A DNA stretch of 64,000 nucleotides from Haliclona indistincta (taxonomy: Eukaryota; Porifera; Demospongiae; Haplosclerida; Chalinidae): assembly GCA_964017065.1 (NCBI GenBank), contig OZ024792.1, forward strand, positions 5,761,754 through 5,825,753, read 5' to 3'. The notes beneath the pieces were generated by a model that was not told the origin of the DNA, searched no databases, and saw only the letters and a program-made list of their open reading frames with translations. Position 1 is the first letter of the stretch. Every line of letters begins with the position of its first letter. Both the position numbers and the translations under genes were made by a program. Below are positions 22,014 through 36,339 of this stretch, one piece after another.

Positions 22014-23138
22014 TTATGTTAACTGTACCTTGACTCCACCAGTAGTCTTGTCCGTGGCCGGGTCTAGGAACCATTTTCCAGTCATGTCAGTTGAGGTACA
22101 GTCCAGTATGGCGGAGTTTGGAACCTGATAGAATCAGGGAACTGAGACCCACTAGAGTTGCATAGTACCTTTATCAGTGGAGTGTATTGTGGATGGTGGT
22201 GTGGAGTCACAGGATTGTTTGATGCTCTGTTGTAAGAGGACAGGAAGGCCCAACGACGCCGAGCACTGTGGTTCTGCTCGCTGCGATGAAGAACATTGCA
22301 ATGAAAGAAGAGAGCATCACCTTTGTCTAGCTCAACATGGATGAGAGGAAGAACCTTAACAGAGTAACAGCTGGAGGTTAGTGTGAGCTGCAAGAGACCA
22401 TACCTTCATGATTTCCTCCACTCGTTCTACATCTGCACCGGTCTGTCCTCCAACACGATTATGCTCTATCCGTCCTACTTTATGAGAGCCCTTTAATATC
22501 TGTGCAAGCAGAGTAACATTAATGCACAAACGCATAGTTTTAGACCTTCAGACATCCATTTCCTTGGTCACACTTGTCAACAGCTATGAAGGCAGTTGCA
22601 ATGTCCGGAAAGAGGCACCCATTGTTGTACCAGTAGCTAAGGAGAAGGATAGGCTCATCTACAGCTAGGAAAGCGATATCCAAGCTCACCCATAGTCTTG
22701 GTGCCAGACAAAGGATCCCCCTGTGTGTGCTTCTTTCATGATCAGCTTAGTGTGGTAGTGGTAGACCTCTCCTCCTAGTAGATCCTCCATGGTGGTCACA
22801 ACCTTCTCACAGCGACCCACCATTCCTGTGACATCATCGCCGGGATGGTTCCACAGGCACAGTCTGCTATTCCTCCCGTCACCATCATCCATAACCCACG
22901 ACTGGTTCACGATCTCACTGTCACCCTCTATGAACGATGTGATGTGTGCGAGTTCTTGGGCAGAGAGAAGAGATCTGTAAAAGCGGAATAAGATGATTAG
23001 GCCTATAGATCACAGCAAACGATTTTGCTTTTCTTACTTCACTACAATGTAGCCGTTATCATCGTAGCACTTTTTCATCTGCGGAGCGACACGAAAGTCG
23101 TCTCCAGTAAAGAGGAAAGTTGCATCGTCCAGTGCCAT
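22014..23138 (-). CDS. PhyH family dioxygenase, copy 3 (diverged)
   Basis: Third paralog, same orientation as copy 2. Exon 1 is 23138-23038 and exon 2 22974-22690 (285 nt, as in copies 1 and 2). The protein begins [15 protein letters not shown] and shares [52 protein letters not shown] and [16 protein letters not shown]. The Fe(II) ligands and the Arg are intact. The last exon ends [15 protein letters not shown] with the stop at 22014-22016. It differs more in exon 1 and the start of exon 2 than copies 1 and 2 do from each other, so it is the older duplicate. It is divergent from HACD3, 127 bp between start codons. Confidence 0.9.
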
Positions 23139-23178
23139 GTTGTTTGCTCAGAAACGAGCCCCGCCTATCGACAATACG

Positions 23179-23205
23179 TGACGTCATGGCTCAGAGTACC
23201 ACGTG
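23179..23205. promoter_or_regulatory. CRE and E-box in the dioxygenase-3/HACD3 divergent promoter
   Basis: The palindrome TGACGTCA (23179-23186, consensus CREB/ATF site) and CACGTG (23200-23205) lie between the two start codons, in a 127-bp promoter region. Function is inferred from consensus only. Confidence 0.45.
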
Positions 23206-23265
23206 TAAGGGTTAAATATTCGAACCTAGGCTGCGAAGTAGAGGCGAGTAGAGGTCAAGGAGAGG

Positions 23266-25267
<2,002 letters not shown>

Positions 25268-25411
25268 GGAATTTCAATGCTGCAGTATTACGTATACATT
25301 CGTTGATTCGTTACTAATTCGTTGATGAACGTAACGTTACATAAAATTATTAACCCTTGAAAAATTCAGTACTGTGGATGGCTTGCATGTTTTAGCGCGA
25401 TTCAGAAAGCT

Positions 25412-25909
25412 ATGAGCGCTTTTAGAGGAGGACCATTGGTTGCTATTAACAAGGATGTACTGGACGATCTTACTAGGTTAGCAGAACGCGCAACAGAACG
25501 ACTGGATGGTATTATTTTCATATTCTTTGCAGTCGGTTCTTGATCAACATTCCGGATGAGGACAAGGACGATGCAATGAGAGTGTGTGGACACCTTGAGC
25601 TAGCACACTGGTACTATCTCGACTTCCTGCGTCCAGACAACCTCTCCCTGCCTGCGTGCAACTTGAAAGAATTCATGAGTACTAGTATGTGTATAGTGCA
25701 TTGCACCAGCTGTGATAACTAGCATCTGGTGCACTCTCTCTGCGCAGTGCTCCATCACTGGCCGTCTATAATACAGAACACTGACGCTGACAAACTAGCT
25801 GACCAGTACAGAGCTCATAAACACAAGAAACCAGTCAGAGGAGCGATCATACTCAACTCTGATCTTTCAAAAGTACGTTGTGTGTAAGATAGAGGTGCGA
25901 AACTGGGTG

Positions 25910-26000
<91 letters not shown>

Positions 26001-27003
26001 GCCTGCTAGTTCAGGGCTATCCAGCCTCCACATCATGGGGCTTTCCTAAGGGAAAACTCGAGAAAGGAGAAGAAGATTTAAACGCTGCAGTGCGCGAGGT
26101 ACGCCCAGCTCTTCTCAAGTTCTTGCAGGTCTAGTTGTACTGTGTCAGGTTTACGAGGAAACCGGTCTAGATATCCGCAGCCTAGTGTCACATGAGAACT
26201 ACATTGAGATCACTCAGAATGACCACACCTCTCGTATGTACATTATACCAAGAGTGCCCGATGACACGCACTTTGAACCCAAAGCAAGAAAAGAGATTAA
26301 GGTTAGCAAGACATGCATTAATCTATGCTGAACCCAAATTGGAAAAAGAGATAAAGCGCATAGTTTACAAAAACATTTCCTGTATTGAATCCTATGAAGT
26401 GTGTGCATGCATTTCCTCTAACTATCAAAGTGACTTGTATCAACTAAAATTGAATATTAGCAATTTGATTAGCAAGTTTGGTTGTGTGTTTGGTAATTTG
26501 CATATCAACGAGTGAGATCACAAAATAATAATCATAACTGTTCTCAAGGAACTATCTACTCATTAACATTTGCAATAGCCATCTTGACAGAAGGAAGGGA
26601 AATGACACTTGTAGCTGTCATCTCTACACTCTTAAAAGATTTTGTCGAACTGTCACTGTAATATCTTTCCTACCACAAAATTGTCCTAGGATAAATCCGT
26701 TAGACTAAAATTGTCCCATGGGACAAAACTCAGCTGATGATAATTGATTGTCCTAGGATAAAAATTGAGTGACAAATTTTGTCTTGGGTCGACATTTTTG
26801 TCCTACCCAAAACAAAATTGTCCTAGGACAACGAAAATTCTCCTAGGACAAAATAAACTAACGGGAACTGTCCCAGGACTAAAATATTCTGACGAGCACT
26901 GTCCTAGGACAAAATAAGAAGCCAACAAAAACTGTCCTATAATGGTGGACCTTGTTATTACCCGTGCGCAGTATGCGCCAGGGTTATGCGTTTGTGTCCG
27001 TCG

Positions 27004-27045
<42 letters not shown>

Positions 27046-29079
27046 ACATAAAAACGCGCCTGTTTGCGTCTTACCGCTCGAAACTCTCCACAAAAACACT
27101 CTCTGCAGCTTCTTCACTGAATTTATAGTCCTATGAAGACGTTTTCTGTGTTGGCAAGCCTTCCTCGAGCGGCTAATCCATGGCTTTCTAAAGCTACGTG
27201 TCCTTGTAAGAGCACTTTACGGTATTGTGGGTGTGTCACCCAACCTCCTATCCATGTCGATGTCCTCACTCAGTCTCACATGTACCGTACTTCAGAGCTT
27301 CTTGAGGCCTATAGCTACGGTATCAGTCTTTCTTGAGGCTGTGATGTGCCAATCAACTGTTAGTGCATGTATGCTACCATCTATTTTTTTCTGGATCTGT
27401 CTATGGGCTAGCTGTAAGCCTGCAAGTGTAAGTGTAACGTGCGTGTTGCAGTAATGCTGCCTGGAGTGGTCGTGTTTAGCTCCTAGCTCAGCGCACGGGT
27501 ATGTGTTCATTAGAACTCTAGTTCTTGCTGTTTTCAGTGACAATTATTATGAGGATTACAATTTTTTGTACAAAAGTAACATTTTCAGCATCTGTCATAA
27601 CAGGAGCGCTCCTGGTCATAAACATGCATGCAAAGTAGTATTGTAGAAATAGTAGCAATGCTATTGTTCTATAGCTCACTTTTCACATCTGTTTCTCTAT
27701 TGAGAAGATTTCTGTTGATGCACATGCATTGGCAAAAACCGAATCCATTGTACTGTCATCAGTATTCTGCAAAAATAGTGAAAAGTTTCACTATAAATGA
27801 ACCATGTTGCCTCATCAACAAGTAGCTATAATTATTCATTGTTCTAGCGTTTGCATGCTGGCTGAACATGGTTCAAAAACATGTAGCTATCACCAATGAA
27901 TTCATTATAGACGGTTTATCTGCTGCATGTCCGGCTTAACTTTAAAACTATGATGTCACCGTTCTCGTAGCATGCAGATTCCTGAACAACACTTAGTTAT
28001 CTTTGGTACCAATAGACTAAGAAGAAGAGCTATAGTTCAGAGTGCTACTTTTGTATAGCATGTATAGCACCATCAGATCCAGAGAGAAGTTAGCTCAGTT
28101 CAGTCTGTGTTCTGAAACTGATTTAGCGCAGCTGCAGCACCCAGACAGCCCGGGCGCACTGAGCTAGCTACATGGTCTCAGGACTGAGAAACTACACTGA
28201 AGGCTGAGCTCGTAAATTTTCTGTCTTTGCCGTTCTTCGACAAATTTCAGTACCGTTACTGCAATGAAGCAGCTAGCATGACGAGGCCGTTAGGCAGGCA
28301 TTATAGGGCATTTCAACTAGAGTTATGTCTTTGGCAGCATCACAATGGGTGGGTGTTTTCTTGCTTTTAAAGGCTTGAACAGGCATGCACGAAAGATTCT
28401 CGGCTAGAAGTAATCAACTAAATCTGTCCAAGACAGATCATTTTTGTTCAAACCAGAAAGTATCATAAGATAATTTTCGTAGGCGGACAATTTTCAGCGT
28501 GACAGAACTTCAATTCTCAAATTTTTTTTCCGTTTCATTACAGGACATACAATGGTTTAAAGTGGATGATCTCCCGTCACACAAGAAGGACATGACTCCC
28601 AAGACAGCGCTTGGATTAAACCCCAATAAATTCTTTCTCATAATTCCCTTCATGGGGTGAGCTAGCTAGCCCCTGTCATTAGTTTGTCATTACGCTCTGT
28701 TTCTAGGAAAGTCAAAAAATGGATTTCAACACACAAGTCAAAAACCAAATCATCACAGTCACGCGCTCGCACATCGCCCTCATTCTCTAACAGTTCAACT
28801 ACTAACACTACTGGTCTCTCGTCTTCAATAGGCGTGGTCACAAATCACACTCACTCACCTCTTCAACCCCTGGTTGTCGATGCCAGCTCGTCCAGGCTCG
28901 TGTACCCTCCTCATCTCGTCCAGAACCCCATACCACCCCATCATCACCAGCAGCAGCAGTACTATGCAGCTCCTAGCAGACAGTGGAGAGCAATAACACT
29001 AACTCCTTCCCTTGCTCTAAGCAGATTTTCACTCGACAAAAGAGCTGTTATGAAAGCTTACAACTCGCACACTACTTGA
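25412..29079 (+). CDS. DCP2: m7GpppN-mRNA hydrolase Dcp2
   Basis: Dcp2 removes the 5' cap from mRNAs in cytoplasmic 5'-3' decay. Seven exons, 25412-25476, 25533-25684, 25748-25872, 26000-26098, 26149-26301, 28544-28656 and 28707-29079, sum to 1080 nt, 359 aa. The N-terminal regulatory domain reads DDLTSRFLINIPDEDKDD and CGHLELAHWYYLDFLRP. The Nudix box GKLEKGEEDLNAAVREVYEETG is complete with its catalytic glutamates; box B region follows (WFKVDDLPSHKKD). The C-terminal tail is short, Ser/Thr/Pro/His/Gln-rich, ending near FSLDKRAVMKAYN. Intron 5 is 2.2 kb, by far the longest in this gene, and contains a palindrome array and a (TG)n run. Intron 3 ends with a 90-bp (CT)n tract at the acceptor. 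LSM6, a decay-ring subunit, is also in this window. Confidence 0.95.
26681..26940. repeat. Cluster of GTCCTAGGAC-type palindromes in DCP2 intron 5
   Basis: Exact GTCCTAGGAC occurs at 26820 and 26901. One-base variants are at 26683 and 26750 (GTCCTAGGAT), 26840 (CTCCTAGGAC) and 26870 (GTCCCAGGAC), and the 16-nt palindrome TTGTCCCATGGGACAA is at 26711-26726. Partial units lie near 26800 and 26934. Units are followed by AAAAT-rich spacers at irregular distances of 20-70 bp. No ORF crosses the cluster meaningfully. Confidence 0.8.
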
Positions 29080-29212
29080 AATACACTTTGCTAATAATTA
29101 TACAATGTAATATTATTCATTATTTTTTGTTATGACAAGTGCAATTTGATGAGAGGGCTGTGCCCACTAGCTAAAAGGAGCAGATTTATAGCGAGAGTGC
29201 AGCAGTTAATAC

Positions 29213-32200
29213 ATGGAACCACAACCCGTCGCCATGGACTCCGCTGCTGTTGTCAGCAGCCCTAAAGGCAAGAAGCGTCGCAAGTTCTGGCGCTTGCGGC
29301 GACAAAAAGAGACGGACAGAGACAACAACGAAGACACTCGTTCGGCAAGCGACGGACGAATCTCGCCGCAAGACGAAGAGGACATTGCAGAGCTACTCGC
29401 CAACCCATGGCTCGTCTCGAGGCAGTGGGACCACCTCTCGCCCACTGTTCAGGAAGAAGACGAGGAGACCAGTAATAAGGTACGTGTATTAGCACTGTGA
29501 GAACAGCACTTCACGGCTATTGGTACTGGTGCAGTCGAGTGGGTACAAGGTGACTGTTACTATTCTCTCTGGTCATGGGCTAGCAGTGCGTGACAGAACA
29601 GGTAACCGTTTGCAAGTGACATTACCTCTATGTCCTGGTGCATTTCTCCTACAGGCACCAGTGACCCTTATGTTAAAATGCGTTATGGTCTAACAAAATA
29701 CAAAACAGCCATAATTAGTCGGTGTCTGAACCCTGTGTGGAATGAGGTGTACTCATTCGCTGCTCATGATCTCTCCATTCCTCTCCAACTGAGGGTCTAC
29801 GATCATGACTTTGCATCAAGTGACGATTTCATGGGAGGGGGCTCGCTTGACCTGAACTCGTACAAATCAGATATGTGAGTGCACTATGAGGCCGATATCT
29901 CCACTGAATATTACGCTCGTCTCTTAGAGTACACACTATTGAACTAGGACTGACCGATGGAAACAGCCAAGAGGATCTTGGCTTCATCAGACTCTTGGTT
30001 GAGCTGAGAGACATGGTGGACGAGGAGCTAGAGGAGGGAGATGTGGAGAGTGTTGACGTGAGCGAGCAACATGTCACAATCACACACTAAACAATAGTGA
30101 TCAATGTTTTCTAACAAGATACTTGTGCCAGAGATTTCATCACAGGACAGTATCGTTTATAAACATCTGCTTGTAAACAATGTGCTTACTTTGTGGATTA
30201 CCACAGCATGTAACCCATGTTTAGTACATGTACATTGCATTGCTAGTTATTTAAAACCTACTCTTTTTGTGTAGTTGGGAAAAGTTAAGCGTAGTGGTAG
30301 CCAGCAATGGCTGAGCACTGTCACCATTACTCTGCTTGGGGCTAAGTCTCTCCCGGCAATGGACGACAATGGTTTGAGCGACCCATACTGTAAATTCAAG
30401 CTGGGCAATCAAAAGTACAAGAGCAAGGTACCATCATTCGCAGTATTTTTTTATTGACTCTTGAGTTTTTATAGTTGGATTTTTATGTGTACAAACTGTT
30501 AACAGTGTGCAGCTGTTCACTTAGTTTCAATTTCTCTCTCTCAGGTACAGCCCAAGACACTGGACCCTGAGTGGAAGGAACGGTTTGAAATGAAGCTTTA
30601 TGAGAGTGATTCCACTACTCTACACCTTGAGGTGTGGGATAGAGACTTTCCTGCCTCTGATGACTACATAGGCTGGTAAGCACCATTACCATCACAATAG
30701 TGTCATTGTCATTAACACCTACACCAGCTGTACGGTGGAGCTGAAGGGTTTCGAGCTAGACAGAACCCATGAGCTGTGTTTACCACTGGAGGACAACACT
30801 GGCAGCGTACAGCTGCTGTTAGCAATCACAGGAACAGAATCACCGCGTGTGGTCAGTGGTACCACAACCTGGAGGGATACAAGCAACAAATATGTAAGAC
30901 ATAGTATAGATGCAAGAAACTTCTGTTCTTGACTAGTAATAAGCATTGTTTATTCCCAGTTGCAATATGCTACTAATAACGTGGAAACCTTAGATCATTT
31001 CCCAGTAACATTATGTTTATTACTGCATATAGGGACTGATGAGAAGCTATAGAACGCTGTCACTAAAAGATCTAGGAGCTCTCCAAGTGAAAGGTAATGC
31101 ATTCTAGTAATTCTGAAGTATTGTTCCTGATTTCCTGTTCTGCATAGTTTGTAAAGCAGAATCACTAGCCTCCAGCAAAGGACACAGTAAGTAAACTAGA
31201 ATCGCACTTAATGAAAACACAACATGTGTACATGTACCTAACAGACAATCCATACGTGATGGTTGAGGTGGAGAATGCACAGGTACGGACTCAGACCTTT
31301 TATCGAGAGACCAACCCAATCTGGGACAAGACATTCGTATTGTAAGCTACTTATTTGTCTCTTTGCCTGACTCAATGTCTCTTCCAGTAATGTCAGGGAT
31401 ATCCACAGTAACATTACTGTGTCAGTGTACTCAGAGGGGAAGTCCAAGGATGAGCTCATCGGCAAGTTAATCATACCTCTCTTGAGAGTAAGCTAGGCAT
31501 GTACAAAGTACTCTAACCCACTGGTCTTCCTCTCTTTAAGGTGGTACCTGGTGCTGGCAAAAGATATGCTCTAAAAGACAAGACCTGTACCAGTCGATCA
31601 GTTGGAACTATCACACTAAACTGTGATATTGTATACAATCCAGTGAGCATCACTCACTCACTCACTCAATCACTCATTTACTCATTCACTCACTCACTCA
31701 CCCTCCCACTCACCCTCCCACTCACCCTCCCACTCACTCACTCACTCACTCACTCGCTCACTCACTCACTTGCTCACTCACTCACCCACTCCCTCCCTCC
31801 CTCCCTCCCTCCCTCCCTCACTCTCTCTCTCTCTCTTTCTCTCTCAGTTCAAAGCTGCTATACGAACAGTCAATCCACGCGAGACACATGTTCTCGAGGC
31901 AGATCAGAAGCTAAAGCGTAAACTATTACTGCAAAACATTCGTCGCTGCACTGATGTTGTCCGCACTGTCATGGCGTGGTGGCAGTTCATACAGAGCTTA
32001 TGGTCCTGGCAGAATAAACCACGAAGCACTTTTGCTTTCATCGTAAGTTGAGTAGCCGTCAAAAAAATAAACAAGGATACATAATAGATGAGTATATTGT
32101 GTGTGTGTGTGATTTGTATAAGAATAAAATGACCGTGATATAAATGCTTAGACAACATAACCAAAAATTGTGTAATTGTCTATAGTATCTATGGTGTGAT

Positions 32201-32883
32201 AGCAGTGTAATTTGTGTGTTTAACGAGTGTCTATTATTCTCTCTCTAGGTGTTTGTGTTGGTTTGTTTATTTGCTGATCTGTGGATGTTCTGTGTCGCCG
32301 GTATAATCATGTTTGTTGTAAGCTACTTTGTCTGGGGTCGAACACCCTACTACCACTCATCTGCTGGTACTCTTGCAAGCAGAGACAGTTTTGACAGCAT
32401 CGATAATGTTGTGAGTCACGTCCATTGTGCATAAACACATTGAAGGATTTCTCACTTTGTAGTCTGACTTTTCAGACATGGAGGAAGTGATTGAAGATAG
32501 TTCCACGAACAAGGTGTGTCTGCCAATTCTTCCCAAATTAACATACTTTCCTTCTTGTTTTATCCGTTGGCATTCACAGGAAGAAAAACAGTCTCTCAGA
32601 AAAAGATGGCGACAGCTACAGGATGTATTACTAACTCTTCAATGGGCAACAGGATATGTTGCAGACTTGTCAGAACGTCTGAAAAAGTCGGTAAAATAAC
32701 TCACTCATTCGCACACTCACTCTCTCTCTCACTCTCTCTCTCTCTCTCTCTCTCTCTGCAGTTTCTTCTGTTGGTCAGTTCCATTCTTGTGCTGGATGGC
32801 AGTGGCTGGTCTCACTGTAGCAGCTGTTGTACTCTATTTCATACCACTCAGATACTTAGTCTTGTTATGGGGTACATTCTTAG

Positions 32884-32977
<94 letters not shown>

Positions 32978-33226
32978 CACTCACTCTCATTCAATGCAGG
33001 TATAAACAAGTTCACTAAGCGTCTCAGAAACCCTCACCACATTCCTAACCAAGAAATACTTGATTTCCTCTCAAGAGCACCAACTGACATTGAACAAGTA
33101 AGCTCCTCCTATTGTCGCTCCCAACATACTCACCTGTCCTGTTTACAGCTGCAGTGGAAGGAACTACACATCAAATCATCATCTAATATCAAAAAACTAA
33201 ACGGCAGGTCCGGCAAAAAAAGATAA
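29213..33226 (+). CDS. MCTP: Multiple C2 and transmembrane domain protein (MCTP1/2-like)
   Basis: MCTPs are ER- or vesicle-anchored Ca2+ sensors with three C2 domains and two C-terminal membrane segments. After a basic N-terminus ([16 protein letters not shown]), C2A reads [29 protein letters not shown] and [14 protein letters not shown], keeping the Ca-binding Asp pattern. C2B reads [37 protein letters not shown] and [16 protein letters not shown]2C is degenerate in its first loop ([19 protein letters not shown]) but keeps [11 protein letters not shown]. The C-terminal PRT_C-like region has [20 protein letters not shown] and [17 protein letters not shown], then [16 protein letters not shown]. 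Stop 33224-33226. Introns contain (ACTC)n at 31640-31800, (CT)n at 32714-32758 and (CA)n at 32884-32973. An alternative ATG at 29234 has a better context. Orthology to MCTP1 or MCTP2 is not resolved. Confidence 0.92.
32884..32973 (+). repeat. (CA)n microsatellite in an MCTP intron
   Basis: CA repeats with a few CG interruptions; the intron ends shortly after at AATGCAG before the IPNQEILDF exon. Confidence 0.9.
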
Positions 33227-33349
33227 CTCTTAAAACTTATTTCTAACTTATCACAAATCTTGTATCGCAGTATGTATTATCGAATTTGAATTTCCCGCCA
33301 TTCGAATTGGTTATTATAAGTGGGCGTGGCGTGCTGTAAGTACAGCAGC

Positions 33350-34409
33350 ATGGCGACTAACGAGGTTATCTACAGCGCTCTTTGTAGCGCCGTGAGTCAG
33401 AACCCTGACCAGCTGCGAGTTGGTGAGGCAACACTGAAGCAATGGGAGACTCAGCGAGGCTACTATGCAGCATTATCGGTGAGTGGAGGAGCTTGATAGC
33501 GTGCTCAGACTGTATAGTCAGTACTCTCCCATTGTCTCCTCCTCAGACAATATTTGCTGACCGGTCAGTGGAAGGTGCTGTCAGATGGATGGCTATCACG
33601 TGTCTCAAGAACGGGATTGATTGCTACTGGAGACCGAATGCTCCACAGTGAGTGGTCGCTGCAGGCCCCACACTGCTCTTTACCCCTCCCTCCCTCCTAG
33701 TGCAATATCTGATGAGGAGAAAGCTATCGTTAGATCGGCATTGCTCAACTGCTTAGAGGAGCCTGTTCAACAGGTTAAGGCATCAGTATGTTGCAGTGCT
33801 GGGTGGGTATACTGCTCTTTTGTAGGTGTTGGTGCAGCTAGCTGTATTGATCGCTAGAATAGGCCGGCTAGACTGCCCCACCCGCTGGCCCGAGCTACTA
33901 CCAACCCTAGCTCAGGTACCAATAGTCATGTGCTCCAACAACCTGGTGTTCATCTCATTGCTTTGCTGTACAGGGGGTGTGTGGGCAGTCAGCTCTCATG
34001 CAGAAGTGTTGCCTCTTCACTCTGAAAGAGGTCAGCAAGATGTTCGCCAGCCGACGGCTTCCTGCTCAGAGATTAGTATTCTTTGAGGTGCTGGACCCAC
34101 CATTCCCTCAATCTCTCTCTCTCTAGCTCTCCTCTCTTAGATCACTGGTGACTTGTTTACATACATCAGCGACCTTTGGAAGTCTCACAGAGGTCAATAC
34201 AGAGAAGCTCTATTGAGAGGTGACATCGCTCTGGCATCGGACTACATTATGCTGCTTCGGACATGTTTGAAGAGTGTGTGAGCGTGTGATGATGACTGTG
34301 TGTTGTTAGTGAACCTATTACAGTACTCAGAGTGATGGTGATAGATGGGTTTCGGCAATTTAACACACACCAAGAAGCAATGGTGAGTTGGTATGTAGCC
34401 TGTATGACC

Positions 34410-34469
<60 letters not shown>

Positions 34470-36098
34470 GCAACATGTCAATAATCTCTTAGAAGATGTA
34501 CCAGTGTGTTTACAACAGACTCATCAGTTCAGTCAACAGCTTGGTGGTAAGCTCCTATCCTAGGCTATACATCACTCACCTCTCTTCTACATTTTGTAGC
34601 ACTGCATACAGCAACTAGTGAAAACTGTCTTCGACTTATGAAGAAGACTACAGTACATATGATTAAAACAGTCAGTCTTTATCCGTGTCAATGTTCGATA
34701 ATGCCCCGTACCCTTCAGATTCACAAGTTGCAACAGTCTCATCCTATTGGCTTTGTAACTTTCATATCAGCTTCTCTCGAACTCGTCTACAGCACTGTTT
34801 TCAACCAAGAGCAACGCAGTAAGAGCATTGAACATTGAACACTTCTGACACACACATCTGCAGATCTTTTATATCAGGATTATGTCGTCTACTGTCTCCA
34901 TCTCATGAAGGGAATAGTTGAATGCGAGGAATACATGATCCCACACTCGCTGCACATCTCCGACGGTAACTGCATGACCACACCCACTCACACCATCACT
35001 GAGTGATTACACCTATTCTAGTGACTCCGCCCCCTCAAGTACTGGAGGCCCAACAAGCCAAGATGTCGTTCTTCAGTGCTCAGCGCCTCAATGATATCAC
35101 AGAACAGCTCATCACTCATTACATGGTGCTCTCTGCCGAGGTAAAAATAAGCTATGCAGCAAGTTCAAAGTTTTAACTTTTTTTGCTCAGGAGCTCAAGC
35201 TATGGGAGGAGTGCCCTGAAGAATATGCAGCACGTTAGACAGTCTTCTCTTGTTACACAACTTTACCATCTTCCCCCTTGTAGCCGAGGACAGTGTAGGA
35301 CAGCTGTACCAGTTCTCGCTGAGAGTGAGTTCTCTCCATGCTCTCTAGTGTCCGCCATTTCCCTCTTCTTTCCCAGGGTTCAACAGAGCGTGTCTTCATG
35401 GTCATATTCAGAGAGTTCCAGCAATCTCTCGTTCCTCTACTGCTCTCGATGCTACAAGCTGTGCAAAGTAACCCATACTTGCATACAACAGCTGTTACTG
35501 ATCTCTCATCTCAGATACTAACAGTTCAAGTGACTCTCACTCACTGCTTATGAAAGAAGCTGGTAAGAAGTTTTTAAAATGATGGCGCTGTACAAACCTT
35601 TCTTTTCCTAGTGTACCTTGCAGCTGGTTTGGGTGCATTTGATCTCTATGAGCATCTTGATTATGATCAGTGGTACTCCTCGCATCTGGTACATGAGCTC
35701 TCTATCAGTAGTCCAAAGTGAGCTAAGTCCACGCCCTGTTACACCCACTCTTAACACACCCCTAGTTATAGAGTGGTGAGAAGACGCATTGTCTGGTTGA
35801 TGGGATGCTGGGTCAATGTCAAAATGGACCCAGCACTGCGCCCCTCATTATATCGATTACTGATACCACTTCTGCATCCTCGAGAAGACTTAGTGGTGAG
35901 TGTGCATGTGTGTAGGCATGTGTATGTATTAGTGTACCTACTTGCAGGTCAGGCTGACATGTGCCGAGTCTCTTCGACTATGTGAGTGTGTGCGCCCAGT
36001 ATGTTCAGTTTGTGACTAGATGTGCATTGTGTTCAGGTGTTGATGATGTGTGCTTCACTGCCGAGGATTTCTCACCGGTAGGTAGTGCCAGCTATTCC

Positions 36099-36139
<41 letters not shown>

Positions 36140-36242
36140 TTGTTGGTTAGTTTCTTCCGGAAGCAATGCAGTTACTGCTCCAACTGTTGAAAGACGTGAA
36201 AGAATCCGACACTATGGTATGCCCAGTTCTCTGCCTCCTTCA

Positions 36243-36339
<97 letters not shown>

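Noticed and set aside
26942..27543. Several 60-80 codon frames inside DCP2 intron 5
   Set aside because: No family resemblance, overlapping on both strands and partly made of (TG)n; treated as intron.
28684..29079. Separate gene starting at 28684
   Set aside because: It is the last DCP2 exon (from 28707) joined in phase after the GGTGAG donor at 28657.
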